A stretch of 42,484 nt of DNA from CAITNM01 sp964446295 (GCA_964446295.1 CAYUNR010000005.1:1-42484), one strand, 5' to 3'; counted from the stretch's first letter, positions 15,673-23,657 are shown. Made by a program: numbers and translations. The notes: generated from the sequence alone by a model not told the origin.

Positions 15673-17124
15673 ATGATAGATTGGCGATCAATTTTCTTTG
15701 TGATCGGCGCAATGATTGCAAGCGTTTCTGCGGTTATGCTTATTCCTATAGGACACGGTTATTTATTTGGGGAAACACAAGACTGGCAGCTTTTCTTGAT
15801 TCCTTTCTTTATCACAAGTAGCACCGGGGTGTTGTTGACCCTTACAAACTATCAAAAAAACCAAATAAAACTGGGAATTCGTGAAGCTTTCTTGTTAACT
15901 TTTTTGTCTTGGGTTATTTGCAGTTTTTTTTCAGGATTGCCAATATATTGGCTATCTCCAAATTGTACATTCGTTAATGCGCTTTTTGAATCAGTGTCTG
16001 CTTTAACAACAACTGGATTTTCAACTCTTAGTAATTTAGAAGAGCTCCCCAAATGCCTTATTCTATGGCGCGCCATTTTGCAGTGGTTAGGTGGAATCGG
16101 AATTATCGTTATGGCAATAACCATATTCCCTGTGTTGCGTATTGGTGGAATGCAATTGTTTCGCAGTGAATTTTCAGATAGATCTGAAAAAATTCTCCCA
16201 AGAGTTTCACAAATCGCAACAGGCATTTTATGTGCCTATTCCTTATTTACAATTATAGGGTGTGCAAGTTTAAGCTTATGCGGAATGGAAAGTTTTGATG
16301 CGTTTTGTCACGCAGCTTCAGCAATTTCCACAGGCGGACTTTCAACAAGAGATACTGGACTAGTAACTTTTGATAGCCCTTCTGTAGAAGTAATTTTAAT
16401 GATCCTAATGATTATTGGTGGAAGCACCCTAATGTTATATATAAGGCTATGGCAAGGTGACTACAAAAGCATTATTCGCGATCAGCAACTTATGGGCTAT
16501 CTTATGGCACTTTTCCTTGCAAGTGCATCTCTTAGTCTTTGTTTGGCATTTCAAGGAAAAACACTTGTAGATAGCATACGCATGGGTTGCTTCGTTGCTA
16601 TTTCCACCTTAACAACAACAGGGTTTGTTTTATTTAATTACATGGACTTTGGCCCAACAATAATTACGCTAATTTTTCTATTATCTTTTATTGGTGGAAG
16701 CACAGGATCTACTTCTGGAGGCATTAAAATTTTCCGCTTCCAAATTATTGCTGCGTTTATTCATAATCATTTAAAACAACTGCGACGCCCTCATGGGGTA
16801 TTTATTCCTATGTACCAGGGACAAAAAATTTCTGATCAATTAGTAGCGTCTGTCTTTTCTTTTATAGGGCTATATTTTGTAACCGTAGCCGTGCTTTCCA
16901 TATTGCTTTCATTAACTGGACTTGATTTTGTAAGCTCACTATCTGGAGCTGTTGCAAGCGTAGGGAATATTGGCGCAGGACTTGGAAATGTTCTGGGCCC
17001 TGTTAGTAACGTAGATTCAATTCCGCTTTTTTCAAAAATATTTTTAATGGCAGGAATGATTTTAGGGCGACTAGAATTGCTAACCGCCCTTGTTTTCTTA
17101 TCACCAAGTTTTTGGCGCCGTTAA
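15673..17124 (+). CDS. trkH: Trk-type potassium uptake protein TrkH
   Basis: This 483-residue membrane protein has the four-fold pore-loop architecture of TrkH/KtrB. The filter-like segments are SALTTTGFSTL, AISTGGLSTRDTG, STLTTTGFVLF and VGNIGAGLGNVLGP, each with its conserved Gly. It forms the K+ translocating subunit and needs a cytoplasmic TrkA-type regulator, which is not in this window. A ribosome-binding site (AAAGGG) precedes the ATG at 15673. The 3' end meets the convergent secreted-protein region within a few bases. Confidence 0.93.
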   Translation: MIDWRSIFFVIGAMIASVSAVMLIPIGHGYLFGETQDWQLFLIPFFITSSTGVLLTLTNYQKNQIKLGIREAFLLTFLSWVICSFFSGLPIYWLSPNCTFVNALFESVSALTTTGFSTLSNLEELPKCLILWRAILQWLGGIGIIVMAITIFPVLRIGGMQLFRSEFSDRSEKILPRVSQIATGILCAYSLFTIIGCASLSLCGMESFDAFCHAASAISTGGLSTRDTGLVTFDSPSVEVILMILMIIGGSTLMLYIRLWQGDYKSIIRDQQLMGYLMALFLASASLSLCLAFQGKTLVDSIRMGCFVAISTLTTTGFVLFNYMDFGPTIITLIFLLSFIGGSTGSTSGGIKIFRFQIIAAFIHNHLKQLRRPHGVFIPMYQGQKISDQLVASVFSFIGLYFVTVAVLSILLSLTGLDFVSSLSGAVASVGNIGAGLGNVLGPVSNVDSIPLFSKIFLMAGMILGRLELLTALVFLSPSFWRR

Positions 17125-17220
17125 GATAGCGTCGTTAATGCATGATCAACTTTACCAATTTCCAAAATTTTCTTTCTTAGATCTAAAAGTTGTGTAATCT
17201 CTGCCTTTTGCTTTTTTGTC
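17121..17220 (-). pseudogene. Alternative C-terminal frame of the candidate effector (possible frameshift)
   Basis: On the minus strand, the A6 run near 17212-17217 could switch the effector frame after VDKK to a frame reading QKAEITQLLDLRKKILEIG and ending VDHALTTLS at 17121. That tail is helical and Lys/Leu/Glu-rich, more protein-like than the in-frame tail GRDYTTFRSKKENFGNW. A one-base indel (real or a sequencing error) or slippage would join them, extending the protein by about ten residues and overlapping the trkH stop by four bases. Confidence 0.35.
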
Positions 17221-17715
17221 CACCCACAATTGCATTTCTTCTCGAGTTGTGTAGTCTGCAAATTGCTCATGATAGGATGTGCCATTATTGGCAAAAATAT
17301 CCACTGAATACTCGTCTTCATTGAATTGTACAACAGGGTGAATCTCAAATATTTTCTCAATTTCATCTTCTGGCGCAACAGAAACAGGCGCTATAAGTGC
17401 AACGCTAGATGTAGCCTCTTCTAAAACGGCAACTGGCAAAGCTAACTTTAATCTTTTACCTGAGTTTGGGGTTTTATTTTCTTTATCGCTTGCATTCGGT
17501 GCAATAGAAAGATTTTGTAAGCTTGACTTTATCCCTGAGGTTTGTTCACAAACGATACTTAATGTGGGGAAATAATCTGTTATTGCTCTCTTCTTGTCTG
17601 GCATGCTTGCAATTGATTTTGGTGAACAGCTACCTTCATCTTCACTTCCAAACACATTCAATGATGTGATCGTCAAAATTAGGCTTTTAAAAAAAATCGC
17701 CCTTAAATTTAACAT
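17152..17715 (-). CDS. Secreted protein with eukaryote-like cell-cycle motifs; candidate effector
   Basis: No known family is recognised in this 187-residue frame. It opens with a signal peptide (residues 1-23, ending NVFG before SEDEG). The middle is polar and looks disordered. It holds KKRAITDYFP (residues 41-50), close to the PCNA-binding degron of eukaryotic proteins such as Set8 (ITDYFP core); DKEN (77-80), which contains a KEN-box triplet; and GKRLKL (86-91), which can read as a basic nuclear-targeting or cyclin-docking motif. A hydrophobic VALIAPVSVAP stretch and an acidic segment follow. The last about 17 residues look unlike coding sequence, while another frame over the same bases looks better (see the frameshift entry). 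It is monocistronic and convergent with trkH. Function is inferred only. Confidence 0.6.
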   Translation of the reverse strand: MLNLRAIFFKSLILTITSLNVFGSEDEGSCSPKSIASMPDKKRAITDYFPTLSIVCEQTSGIKSSLQNLSIAPNASDKENKTPNSGKRLKLALPVAVLEEATSSVALIAPVSVAPEDEIEKIFEIHPVVQFNEDEYSVDIFANNGTSYHEQFADYTTREEMQLWVDKKAKGRDYTTFRSKKENFGNW

Positions 17716-17935
17716 AAAATATTCCTTACTAAATATATAAAAATGACTGTTAGAAATTTAATATGAAATATTTTGAATTATAAAATCAAATATTTTTATT
17801 TTACTAAAATTTTATTATCTGTTGTTAAAAATAAATAATAAAAGTTTTTAGAAAATCATTGCTACTAAAACTTAATAAAGTCCTTACAATATGGATAACC
17901 TGAGTTCCCTTTTTAAAAAAACCATGATACCTTTC

Positions 17936-18030
17936 TTGTGAAGGTTGCCTGGACAAGTGCCGCGCTAATCCGGTCAGGTTCGGAAGAAAGCAGCCGTAAC
18001 GATTGGTAGTTGGGTCAGCGCAGCCTTCAT
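17936..18030 (+). ncRNA. ffs: Signal recognition particle 4.5S RNA, small bacterial type
   Basis: The sequence GGTCAGGTTCGGAAGAAAGC, continuing CAGCC (about 17972-17996), matches the conserved apical domain of bacterial SRP RNA with its GGAA tetraloop. The ends pair: GAAGGTTGC (17940-17948) with GCAGCCTTC (18020-18028), allowing one G-U pair, which makes a hairpin RNA of about 90 bases. Compared with the usual apical stem, a C-G pair next to the loop has become U-A. This is a compensatory change that keeps the stem. The RNA binds Ffh to target membrane proteins. It lies directly upstream of dnaX, a frequent bacterial arrangement. Exact ends are estimates. Confidence 0.93.
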
Positions 18031-18043
18031 AAATGGAAAAATT

Positions 18044-19582
18044 ATGTCATATCGTGTTTTAGCCCGTAAATATAGACCTCAAAATCTTGAGCAATTAGTT
18101 GGTCAAGAAAATTTAGCGCAGAGCCTAAAAAATGCATTTGAGAATAATCGCGTTCCGCATGCAATTTTGCTTCATGGTATTCGAGGGGTTGGCAAAACAA
18201 CAACTGCTCGCATTATTGCTAAAAGTTTAAACTGTTTAGGGGCTGATGGGACGATGAAGCAACCTCAGGTTACACCATGCGATGTTTGTGTGTCATGTCA
18301 GGGCATTTTATCAGACCGACATATGGATGTTGTGGAAATTGACGCAGCAAGCCATACCGGTGTTGATGACATGCGTGAACTTACTGAATCTTCTCGTTAT
18401 AAAGCTGTGCAAGGTCGTTACAAAATTTTCATCATCGATGAAGTTCACATGCTTTCAAAATCTGCATTTAATGCACTTTTAAAAACATTGGAAGAACCTC
18501 CCCCCCATGTAAAATTTATTTTCGCTACTACAGAGATTAAAAAAATTCCAGATACAATCTTGTCACGTTGTATGCGCTTTGATTTAAGCGTAATGCAGCC
18601 AGCAAAAATTATTAAGCATTTACAAGATATTTTGGAAAAAGAAAGTATTCTTGCTGAAGCAGATGCACTAGCAATGATTGCTCGTGCTGCTGATGGATCA
18701 ATGCGTGACGCTCTTAGCATAACTGATCAAGCTATTATGCTAAGTGGCAGCACAACAGTTTCTGTGACAATTGTTGAGGCCATGCTTGGCCTTAGTAGCC
18801 GTGATGCGCTATTTGGTATTTTTGAGTCTATTTTTAAAGGCAACATTGAACAAGCAATACAAAGCCTTCATACAATTTATGATAATGGCGGAGATCCCTT
18901 GTTAATTACACAAGACCTTATACATATTTTGTATTGGGTAATTTGTTTAAAAAATGTGCCATCTCTTTCAAAAGATATGGCTTGGCCAGAAACCGACCGT
19001 CAAAAAGGTCAGCAATTAGCGACTTCATTACCTACAAGCGTATTATTGCAGAGTTGGGATCTCATGCAGAAATCGCACGATGATGTTAGAAATAGTCATC
19101 AACCTTCTCAAGCCTTAGACATTGCTTTAATGCGCCTAGCTTTTGTTAAAGATGTTTTGGCAAATCCTTCTGCTATTTCTGGTGGACAAAACGTTCAATC
19201 TTCGTCTGTTACAAGCAGTGTTAGTCGTGCATCAATGCCGCAAACCTTTGAAGCTATGGCAGATTTGCTATTGTATGCAAAAGAAGGCTTGCTTCATGGC
19301 CATGTGCTGCATGATGTGCATTTGATTTCTTATGCTCCTGGGCACCTGGTTTGCGGTCTTAGCGGGCGTGCTCCAAAAAACTTTGGAAAGCTTTTAAAAG
19401 AGGCCTGTGAACGCATTACTAAGCAACCATGGAACATTGAGCTTCGCCAAGATAATTCCACCCCAACTATTGTTCAGGCCAAAGCTATTGAGCGAGAAAA
19501 TCTTCGCCAACAAGCACTTGACCATCCGTTAATAAAAGAAATTTTGCATGTATTCCCTGATGCAAAAGTGACAATAAACTAG
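18044..19582 (+). CDS. dnaX: DNA polymerase III subunit gamma/tau
   Basis: DnaX is the clamp-loader ATPase that also tethers polymerase cores. The 512-residue product has Walker A GIRGVGKT (45-52), a zinc site from C64, C79, C82 and C85, Walker B IIDEVHMLS (near 131-138), and sensor 1 FATTEIKKIPDTILSRC with the arginine finger. The C-terminal tau part (from about 380) is shorter than in E. coli tau. I did not see an obvious A6G-type slippage site that would make a separate gamma. It follows the SRP RNA within about 15 bases, and ybaB follows after nine bases. Confidence 0.95.
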   Translation: MSYRVLARKYRPQNLEQLVGQENLAQSLKNAFENNRVPHAILLHGIRGVGKTTTARIIAKSLNCLGADGTMKQPQVTPCDVCVSCQGILSDRHMDVVEIDAASHTGVDDMRELTESSRYKAVQGRYKIFIIDEVHMLSKSAFNALLKTLEEPPPHVKFIFATTEIKKIPDTILSRCMRFDLSVMQPAKIIKHLQDILEKESILAEADALAMIARAADGSMRDALSITDQAIMLSGSTTVSVTIVEAMLGLSSRDALFGIFESIFKGNIEQAIQSLHTIYDNGGDPLLITQDLIHILYWVICLKNVPSLSKDMAWPETDRQKGQQLATSLPTSVLLQSWDLMQKSHDDVRNSHQPSQALDIALMRLAFVKDVLANPSAISGGQNVQSSSVTSSVSRASMPQTFEAMADLLLYAKEGLLHGHVLHDVHLISYAPGHLVCGLSGRAPKNFGKLLKEACERITKQPWNIELRQDNSTPTIVQAKAIERENLRQQALDHPLIKEILHVFPDAKVTIN

Positions 19583-19591
19583 GAGACGCTT

Positions 19592-19912
19592 ATGAAAAAC
19601 ATGAATCAAATTTTGAAACAAGCTCAGCAGATGCAACAAAAAATGCAAGAAGTTCAGCAAAAAAGCGAATCGATTGCACAAGACGGCAGTGCGGGCGGGG
19701 GAATGGTAACATCAACCGTCAATGGAAAAGGTCAATTACTAAGTATTAAAATAGATCCTTCAATTGTAAGCAAAGATGATGTTGAAATGCTGGAAGATTT
19801 AATCATTGCTTCATTTAATGATGCAAAAAGCAAAGTTGATGAACGCATGAACCAAGAAATGTCTAGTATTACAGGTGGATTAAATATTCCAGGCCTAAAA
19901 CTCCCCTTCTAA
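19592..19912 (+). CDS. ybaB: YbaB/EbfC family nucleoid-associated protein
   Basis: This 106-residue protein matches YbaB/EbfC: an N-terminal helix rich in Gln and Met (NQILKQAQQMQQKMQEVQ), the GGGMVTSTVNGKGQLLSIKIDPSIV strand region, and a C-terminal helix (EDLIIASFNDAKSKVDERM) ending in GLKLPF. Family members form dimers that bind DNA and are encoded next to dnaX in most bacteria. A strong AGGAG site precedes the ATG. recR, which usually follows, is not here: rpsD is the next gene. Confidence 0.94.
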   Translation: MKNMNQILKQAQQMQQKMQEVQQKSESIAQDGSAGGGMVTSTVNGKGQLLSIKIDPSIVSKDDVEMLEDLIIASFNDAKSKVDERMNQEMSSITGGLNIPGLKLPF

Positions 19913-19920
19913 GGTTTTTA

Positions 19921-19950
19921 TTGACAACACCTTTTGTTTCAGGCTAAAAA
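19921..19950 (+). promoter_or_regulatory. Probable rpsD promoter
   Basis: A perfect -35 box TTGACA (19921-19926) lies 17-18 bases before an A+T-rich -10 candidate (CTAAAA or TAAAAA, 19944-19950). It begins eight bases after the ybaB stop and about 70 bases ahead of the rpsD start, which fits a separate promoter for the ribosomal protein gene. Confidence 0.45.
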
Positions 19951-19993
19951 TGGATACTTTTGATAACTATTATTTATAAGGACTTCGGATCAG

Positions 19994-20608
19994 ATGACTA
20001 AGCGTATTGCCGCTAAACACAAGATCGACCGCCGTTTAGGCGTGAATTTATGGGGTAGAGCAAAAAGCCCGTTCAATTCCCGCAATTATGGACCAGGTCA
20101 GCATGGTCAGCAACGTAGCAAGCCTTCCGATTATGGAGTTCAGCTTCGTGCAAAACAGAAATTAAAGGGTTACTATGGAAACATTAGCGAACGTCAGTTC
20201 CGCCGTTTCTATCAAGAAGCGATTCGTCGCCGTGGTGACACATCAGAAAACCTGATTGAGTTGCTAGAGCGTCGCCTAGATGCAGTTGTATACCGTATGA
20301 AGTTTGTGGCAACAGTTTTTGCTTCACGTCAAATTGTGAACCATGGGCACATTGCAGTTAACGGTAAACGCGTAAATATTCCTTCATATCTTGTAAAAGA
20401 TGGTGATGAGATTTCTGTTATGCCTAGCATGAAAGAAAATATTAATGTTCTTGCTGCTGCAGAATTAGCAGAACGTGACATTCCTGAGTACATAGATGTT
20501 GACCAAAAAGCTCAAAAAGGTAAATTTGTTCGCGGACCAAAGCTTGCAGATGTTCCCTATCCAGTTCAAATGGAACCTCATCTTGTAATCGAATTCTATT
20601 CACGTTAA
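19994..20608 (+). CDS. rpsD: 30S ribosomal protein S4
   Basis: S4 is a primary 16S rRNA-binding assembly protein. The 204-residue product starts MTKRIAAKHKIDRRLGVNLWGRAKSPF, has the GPGQHGQ segment, and carries the S4 RNA-binding domain (LLERRLDAVVYRMKFVATVFASRQIVNHGHIAVNGKRVNIPSYLVKDGDEI). It is a zinc-free form lacking the N-terminal Cys cluster. As in other alphaproteobacteria, it stands outside the alpha ribosomal operon. It is followed by a strong terminator at 20627. Confidence 0.97.
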   Translation: MTKRIAAKHKIDRRLGVNLWGRAKSPFNSRNYGPGQHGQQRSKPSDYGVQLRAKQKLKGYYGNISERQFRRFYQEAIRRRGDTSENLIELLERRLDAVVYRMKFVATVFASRQIVNHGHIAVNGKRVNIPSYLVKDGDEISVMPSMKENINVLAAAELAERDIPEYIDVDQKAQKGKFVRGPKLADVPYPVQMEPHLVIEFYSR

Positions 20609-20626
20609 TTTCTTTTTTATTGTGAT

Positions 20627-20653
20627 AATGGGGGCGAAAGCCCCTATTTTTTT
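20627..20653 (+). terminator. Rho-independent terminator after rpsD
   Basis: A G+C-rich hairpin (GGGGC, GAAA loop, GCCCC, extended by flanking A-T and G-T pairs over 20627-20648) is followed by a run of T to 20653. It lies 19 bases past the rpsD stop and is the clearest intrinsic terminator in the window. Confidence 0.92.
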
Positions 20654-20671
20654 GCCAACTATGGAGACCTT

Positions 20672-21484
20672 ATGATTAATCCAAGCCATCATGTACACAG
20701 CGAACATTGTCATCACGACCATGACGAACAAGAAGTATCTGTTACTATTCATAGCGATGCTGATTTTGATGGTATGCGCAAAGCTGGAAAGCTAGCAGCA
20801 CAAACTTTGGATTATATTACCCCGTTTGTTAAAGAAGGCATTACTACAGAAGAGCTTGATAAGCTGTGTCATGAATATATTATAAAAAACAATGCTAAGG
20901 CGGCTCCACTTGGATATCGGGGCTATCCTAAGTCTATATGTACTTCTATCAACCATGTTGTGTGCCATGGTATTCCAGGGCCTAAAAAACTAAAAGACGG
21001 AGATATTATAAACATCGATGTCACCGTTATTTTAAATGGTTGGTATGGAGATACCAGTCGTATGTTCTGCATTGGTAAAGTTGGCGTTAGAGGCCGAAAA
21101 TTAGTTGACGTTACATACGAAGCAATGATGCGAGGCATTGAAGTAGTAAAACCTGGAGCTACTTTAGGAGATATTGGACATGCTATTCAGAAGTATGCTG
21201 AATCAAATGGCTTTTCAGTGGTGCGTGATTTTTGTGGTCATGGAATCGGACGCGTTTTCCACTGCGAACCAAGCATTGTTCATTATGGAAAAGCTGGTCA
21301 TGGTCTTGAACTTAAAAAAGGCATGTTTTTTACCATTGAACCTATGATTAACGCAGGAAAGTTCGGTGTAAAGGTTCTTGAAGATGGTTGGACGGCAGTT
21401 ACCCGTGACATGTCACTTTCCGCACAGTGGGAGCATAGCCTTGGAGTTACTGAAACAGGCTATGAAATCTTTACCGTCAGCTAA
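20672..21484 (+). CDS. map: Methionine aminopeptidase type I with His-rich N-terminal extension
   Basis: Map removes the initiator Met from nascent proteins using two metal ions. In this 270-residue enzyme the ligands appear as NIDVTVILNGWYGDTSR (two Asp), FCGHGIG (His), TIEPMIN (Glu) and WEHSLGVTE (Glu). The catalytic domain begins near residue 25. It is preceded by an unusual leader with eight His in the first 20 residues (HHVHSEHCHHDHDEQE) that may bind or buffer metal. The start follows a good GGAG site at a fixed distance from the rpsD terminator, so the leader is likely real. It converges with the next gene with a two-base gap. Confidence 0.95.
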   Translation: MINPSHHVHSEHCHHDHDEQEVSVTIHSDADFDGMRKAGKLAAQTLDYITPFVKEGITTEELDKLCHEYIIKNNAKAAPLGYRGYPKSICTSINHVVCHGIPGPKKLKDGDIINIDVTVILNGWYGDTSRMFCIGKVGVRGRKLVDVTYEAMMRGIEVVKPGATLGDIGHAIQKYAESNGFSVVRDFCGHGIGRVFHCEPSIVHYGKAGHGLELKKGMFFTIEPMINAGKFGVKVLEDGWTAVTRDMSLSAQWEHSLGVTETGYEIFTVS

Positions 21485-21486
21485 GA

Positions 21487-22143
21487 TTACCTAAATCCGT
21501 AGTGATCACGCAAATGAACTAAAAATTTTGGTTTAAAGTCATGCATTGCTTCTCGAGATAAATCACCAAAATAATCTGGCAGATGCGATTTGAAATATTT
21601 CCATGCTCTCTTCGTCGTTATTGCTTTTGGAACTTTTGTTGAGATTAAACCATCAACGTGTGCTTTAACACTTTCTAGCTTTTCTATTTTTTTTGAATAG
21701 AAATTGAGAGAAGGACTTATTTTTTTCCTATCCTCTATGCCATACAAAGCTAGAAATTCATCGAATTGGGTTTCTGTAATATTCCCACTCGTAAATTGGG
21801 CATTCGTAGTTATAAGGTCATTTTTTAGAGTTGTTAAATCGTAAATGTCATCGTGAAGGTGACTCGAAAACCTATTTAGCTTTTCTAAAGAACATTGACC
21901 GTTTTGAACTTTATATTTTTTGCCTTTTTTGTGTTCAAAAAACGCATATACTGTAGGGTCTTTTTGCAAAGAAACTGTTACTTTTTCTAATGATTCTTTG
22001 TAAAATTGAAGCATGCAGATAGCGATTTGTCGAACTTGTTCTGTGTTCAGATCGTCAACTTCAGGCACAATATTATGGTGATCGCTGGAATTTCCAGCAG
22101 GTATGAAGAGCGCTATGATAAAAGCAAACAGAATTCTTAGCAT
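21487..22143 (-). CDS. Secreted helical hypothetical protein
   Basis: From ATG 22143 (a TTG at 22149 is an alternative) the product has 218 residues. It opens with a signal peptide (MLRILFAFIIALFIPAGNSS) and continues as a largely helical, charged protein. A pattern of Leu and Lys between residues 80 and 165 (LEKLNRFSSHLHDDIYDLTT, KKIEKLESVKAHVDGL) suggests helical bundles or a coiled coil. I recognise no family. It stands alone between map and the GspE-like gene, and there is no gene in the 90 bases upstream. As with the other small secreted genes in this window, an envelope or host-directed role is possible but unsupported. Confidence 0.65.
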   Translation of the reverse strand: MLRILFAFIIALFIPAGNSSDHHNIVPEVDDLNTEQVRQIAICMLQFYKESLEKVTVSLQKDPTVYAFFEHKKGKKYKVQNGQCSLEKLNRFSSHLHDDIYDLTTLKNDLITTNAQFTSGNITETQFDEFLALYGIEDRKKISPSLNFYSKKIEKLESVKAHVDGLISTKVPKAITTKRAWKYFKSHLPDYFGDLSREAMHDFKPKFLVHLRDHYGFR

Positions 22144-22238
22144 AAGCAAACCTTATAACAAGACTCTGTAATTATATTACGACATTAAAAGTTAATGGTT
22201 ATTTAATGTATGGAATTTAATTTCTATATATTATTTTT

Positions 22239-23657
22239 TTATTTTTTAAGTTTATTTTTGGATGAAGATTCACTGTACATTTTTCTAAGCTTAGTGCTAT
22301 TTCCACCATCTCCAATTAACTGATGCATATCATCTGTAAACACCACTAAATCACCGCAAGCTTTTCGACCTTCTGGAACGCAAACTAATTTTTGACTTAA
22401 AACTGCAAGTATCTGCCCACTCAATAAATTTGGCGTAATACCTAAATCAATTAAACGTGCAGGCGTTACAAACGGACAAGATGCATGCAGAGTTGCAAGA
22501 ACTAAATGCCCAGTCATCGAAGCTCTCAATGCCATTTTGGCAGTATCTTCATCGCGAATTTCCCCGATAAGCATAATATCTGGGTCATGACGCAGCATAG
22601 AGCGAACTCCGTCAGCGAAACTAACGATTCCATTTTCATGAATTTCTGTTTGTCGAATACCTTTAACACGATATTCTATTGGCTGTTCCAAGGTCATAAT
22701 ATTTTTGTGATTATAATCACAAAGCTGCAATAGTGCATGTAGCGTCGTAGTTTTACCGGAACCTGTCGGTCCACAGACCAAAAACAGGCCCGATGGTTTT
22801 TTCACAAGATCTCGCAGTATTTTAACTTGGTTTTTTGTAAAACCTAATTTTTCTAAAGTTAAAGTTTCGCGATTAGTGGGCAAAAGCCTAACGACTAAGC
22901 TTTCTCCCCATAAACATGGATGAAAGGAAACACGACAATCAACCTGATTACCATGAACAGTTAGAATGCACCCCCCGGATTGAGGACGACGGCGCTCAGC
23001 AATATCTAAGTTAGATAATACTTTAAAACGTACAGATGTTTTATCAAAAACACTCTGTTCAAAATGTTGGTAAGTTTCTAGCTCTCCATGAATACGAAAT
23101 TTGACTAATACCATTTGTTCAAGCGGCATAAAGTGAATGTCCGAAACTTCTCTAGAAAAAGCTTCATCTAGCAGGTTTAGAAAAAGATTCTCAAATGAAG
23201 CATCAGGCGTTTGAACAAAAGATTGCGTTGATTGTTGAAGCGCATGTTGTAATGATTGTTTATAGGTATGGTAAAATGTCCATCTTGGTTCTTTTTTAAA
23301 AAAGTCTTTCGTGTTTCTTTTTACAATATCTTGAGTAATAACATTTTCAGGATCTAGCATTGCTACGTGTAGCGAATCATCAAGGCAAAAAGGAATTATT
23401 TGATAACGCTCACAAAATTCTTTTCCCAGCTTAGAAATTAAATCAATATCTGGCTGAATAGTTTGTAGGTCAATATGCTTATAACCAGAAATTTTACTGA
23501 CCAATTCACCAACAACCGCTGGAGACGCAAACTGCAAGTTAATGAGGATTTCACTTAAAAACTCATCGTGCTTTTGTTGCTCAATTAGAGCAATATGAAG
23601 TTGGTCAGGAGTAATAACGCCTTTTTCTAGCAGGATCTCTTCAAAACGATCAGACAA
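22239..23657 (-). CDS. Orphan GspE/PilB-family secretion ATPase, possibly reduced at the C terminus
   Basis: The 472-residue product has the MshEN/T2SSE N-terminal domain (FEEILLEKGVITPDQLHIALIEQQ), Walker A GPTGSGKT (296-303), the Asp box (HDPDIMLIGEIRDEDTA) and the His box (TGHLVLATLHA). This family drives assembly of type II secretion pseudopili or type IV pili. The C-terminal zinc-binding region of GspE, normally four Cys, is shrunk here to LVCVPEGRKACGDLVVF. The protein then ends in a Ser/Lys-rich tail, so this end looks eroded or specialised. No gsp or pil partner is near. The start is a TTG at 23657, placed by the family's N terminus; no in-frame ATG lies upstream before a stop. Confidence 0.8.
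   Translation of the reverse strand: MSDRFEEILLEKGVITPDQLHIALIEQQKHDEFLSEILINLQFASPAVVGELVSKISGYKHIDLQTIQPDIDLISKLGKEFCERYQIIPFCLDDSLHVAMLDPENVITQDIVKRNTKDFFKKEPRWTFYHTYKQSLQHALQQSTQSFVQTPDASFENLFLNLLDEAFSREVSDIHFMPLEQMVLVKFRIHGELETYQHFEQSVFDKTSVRFKVLSNLDIAERRRPQSGGCILTVHGNQVDCRVSFHPCLWGESLVVRLLPTNRETLTLEKLGFTKNQVKILRDLVKKPSGLFLVCGPTGSGKTTTLHALLQLCDYNHKNIMTLEQPIEYRVKGIRQTEIHENGIVSFADGVRSMLRHDPDIMLIGEIRDEDTAKMALRASMTGHLVLATLHASCPFVTPARLIDLGITPNLLSGQILAVLSQKLVCVPEGRKACGDLVVFTDDMHQLIGDGGNSTKLRKMYSESSSKNKLKK

Noticed and set aside
15852..16226. 124-residue open frame opposite trkH
   Set aside because: It lies wholly within the TrkH pore-coding region and has no recognisable features or ribosome-binding site.
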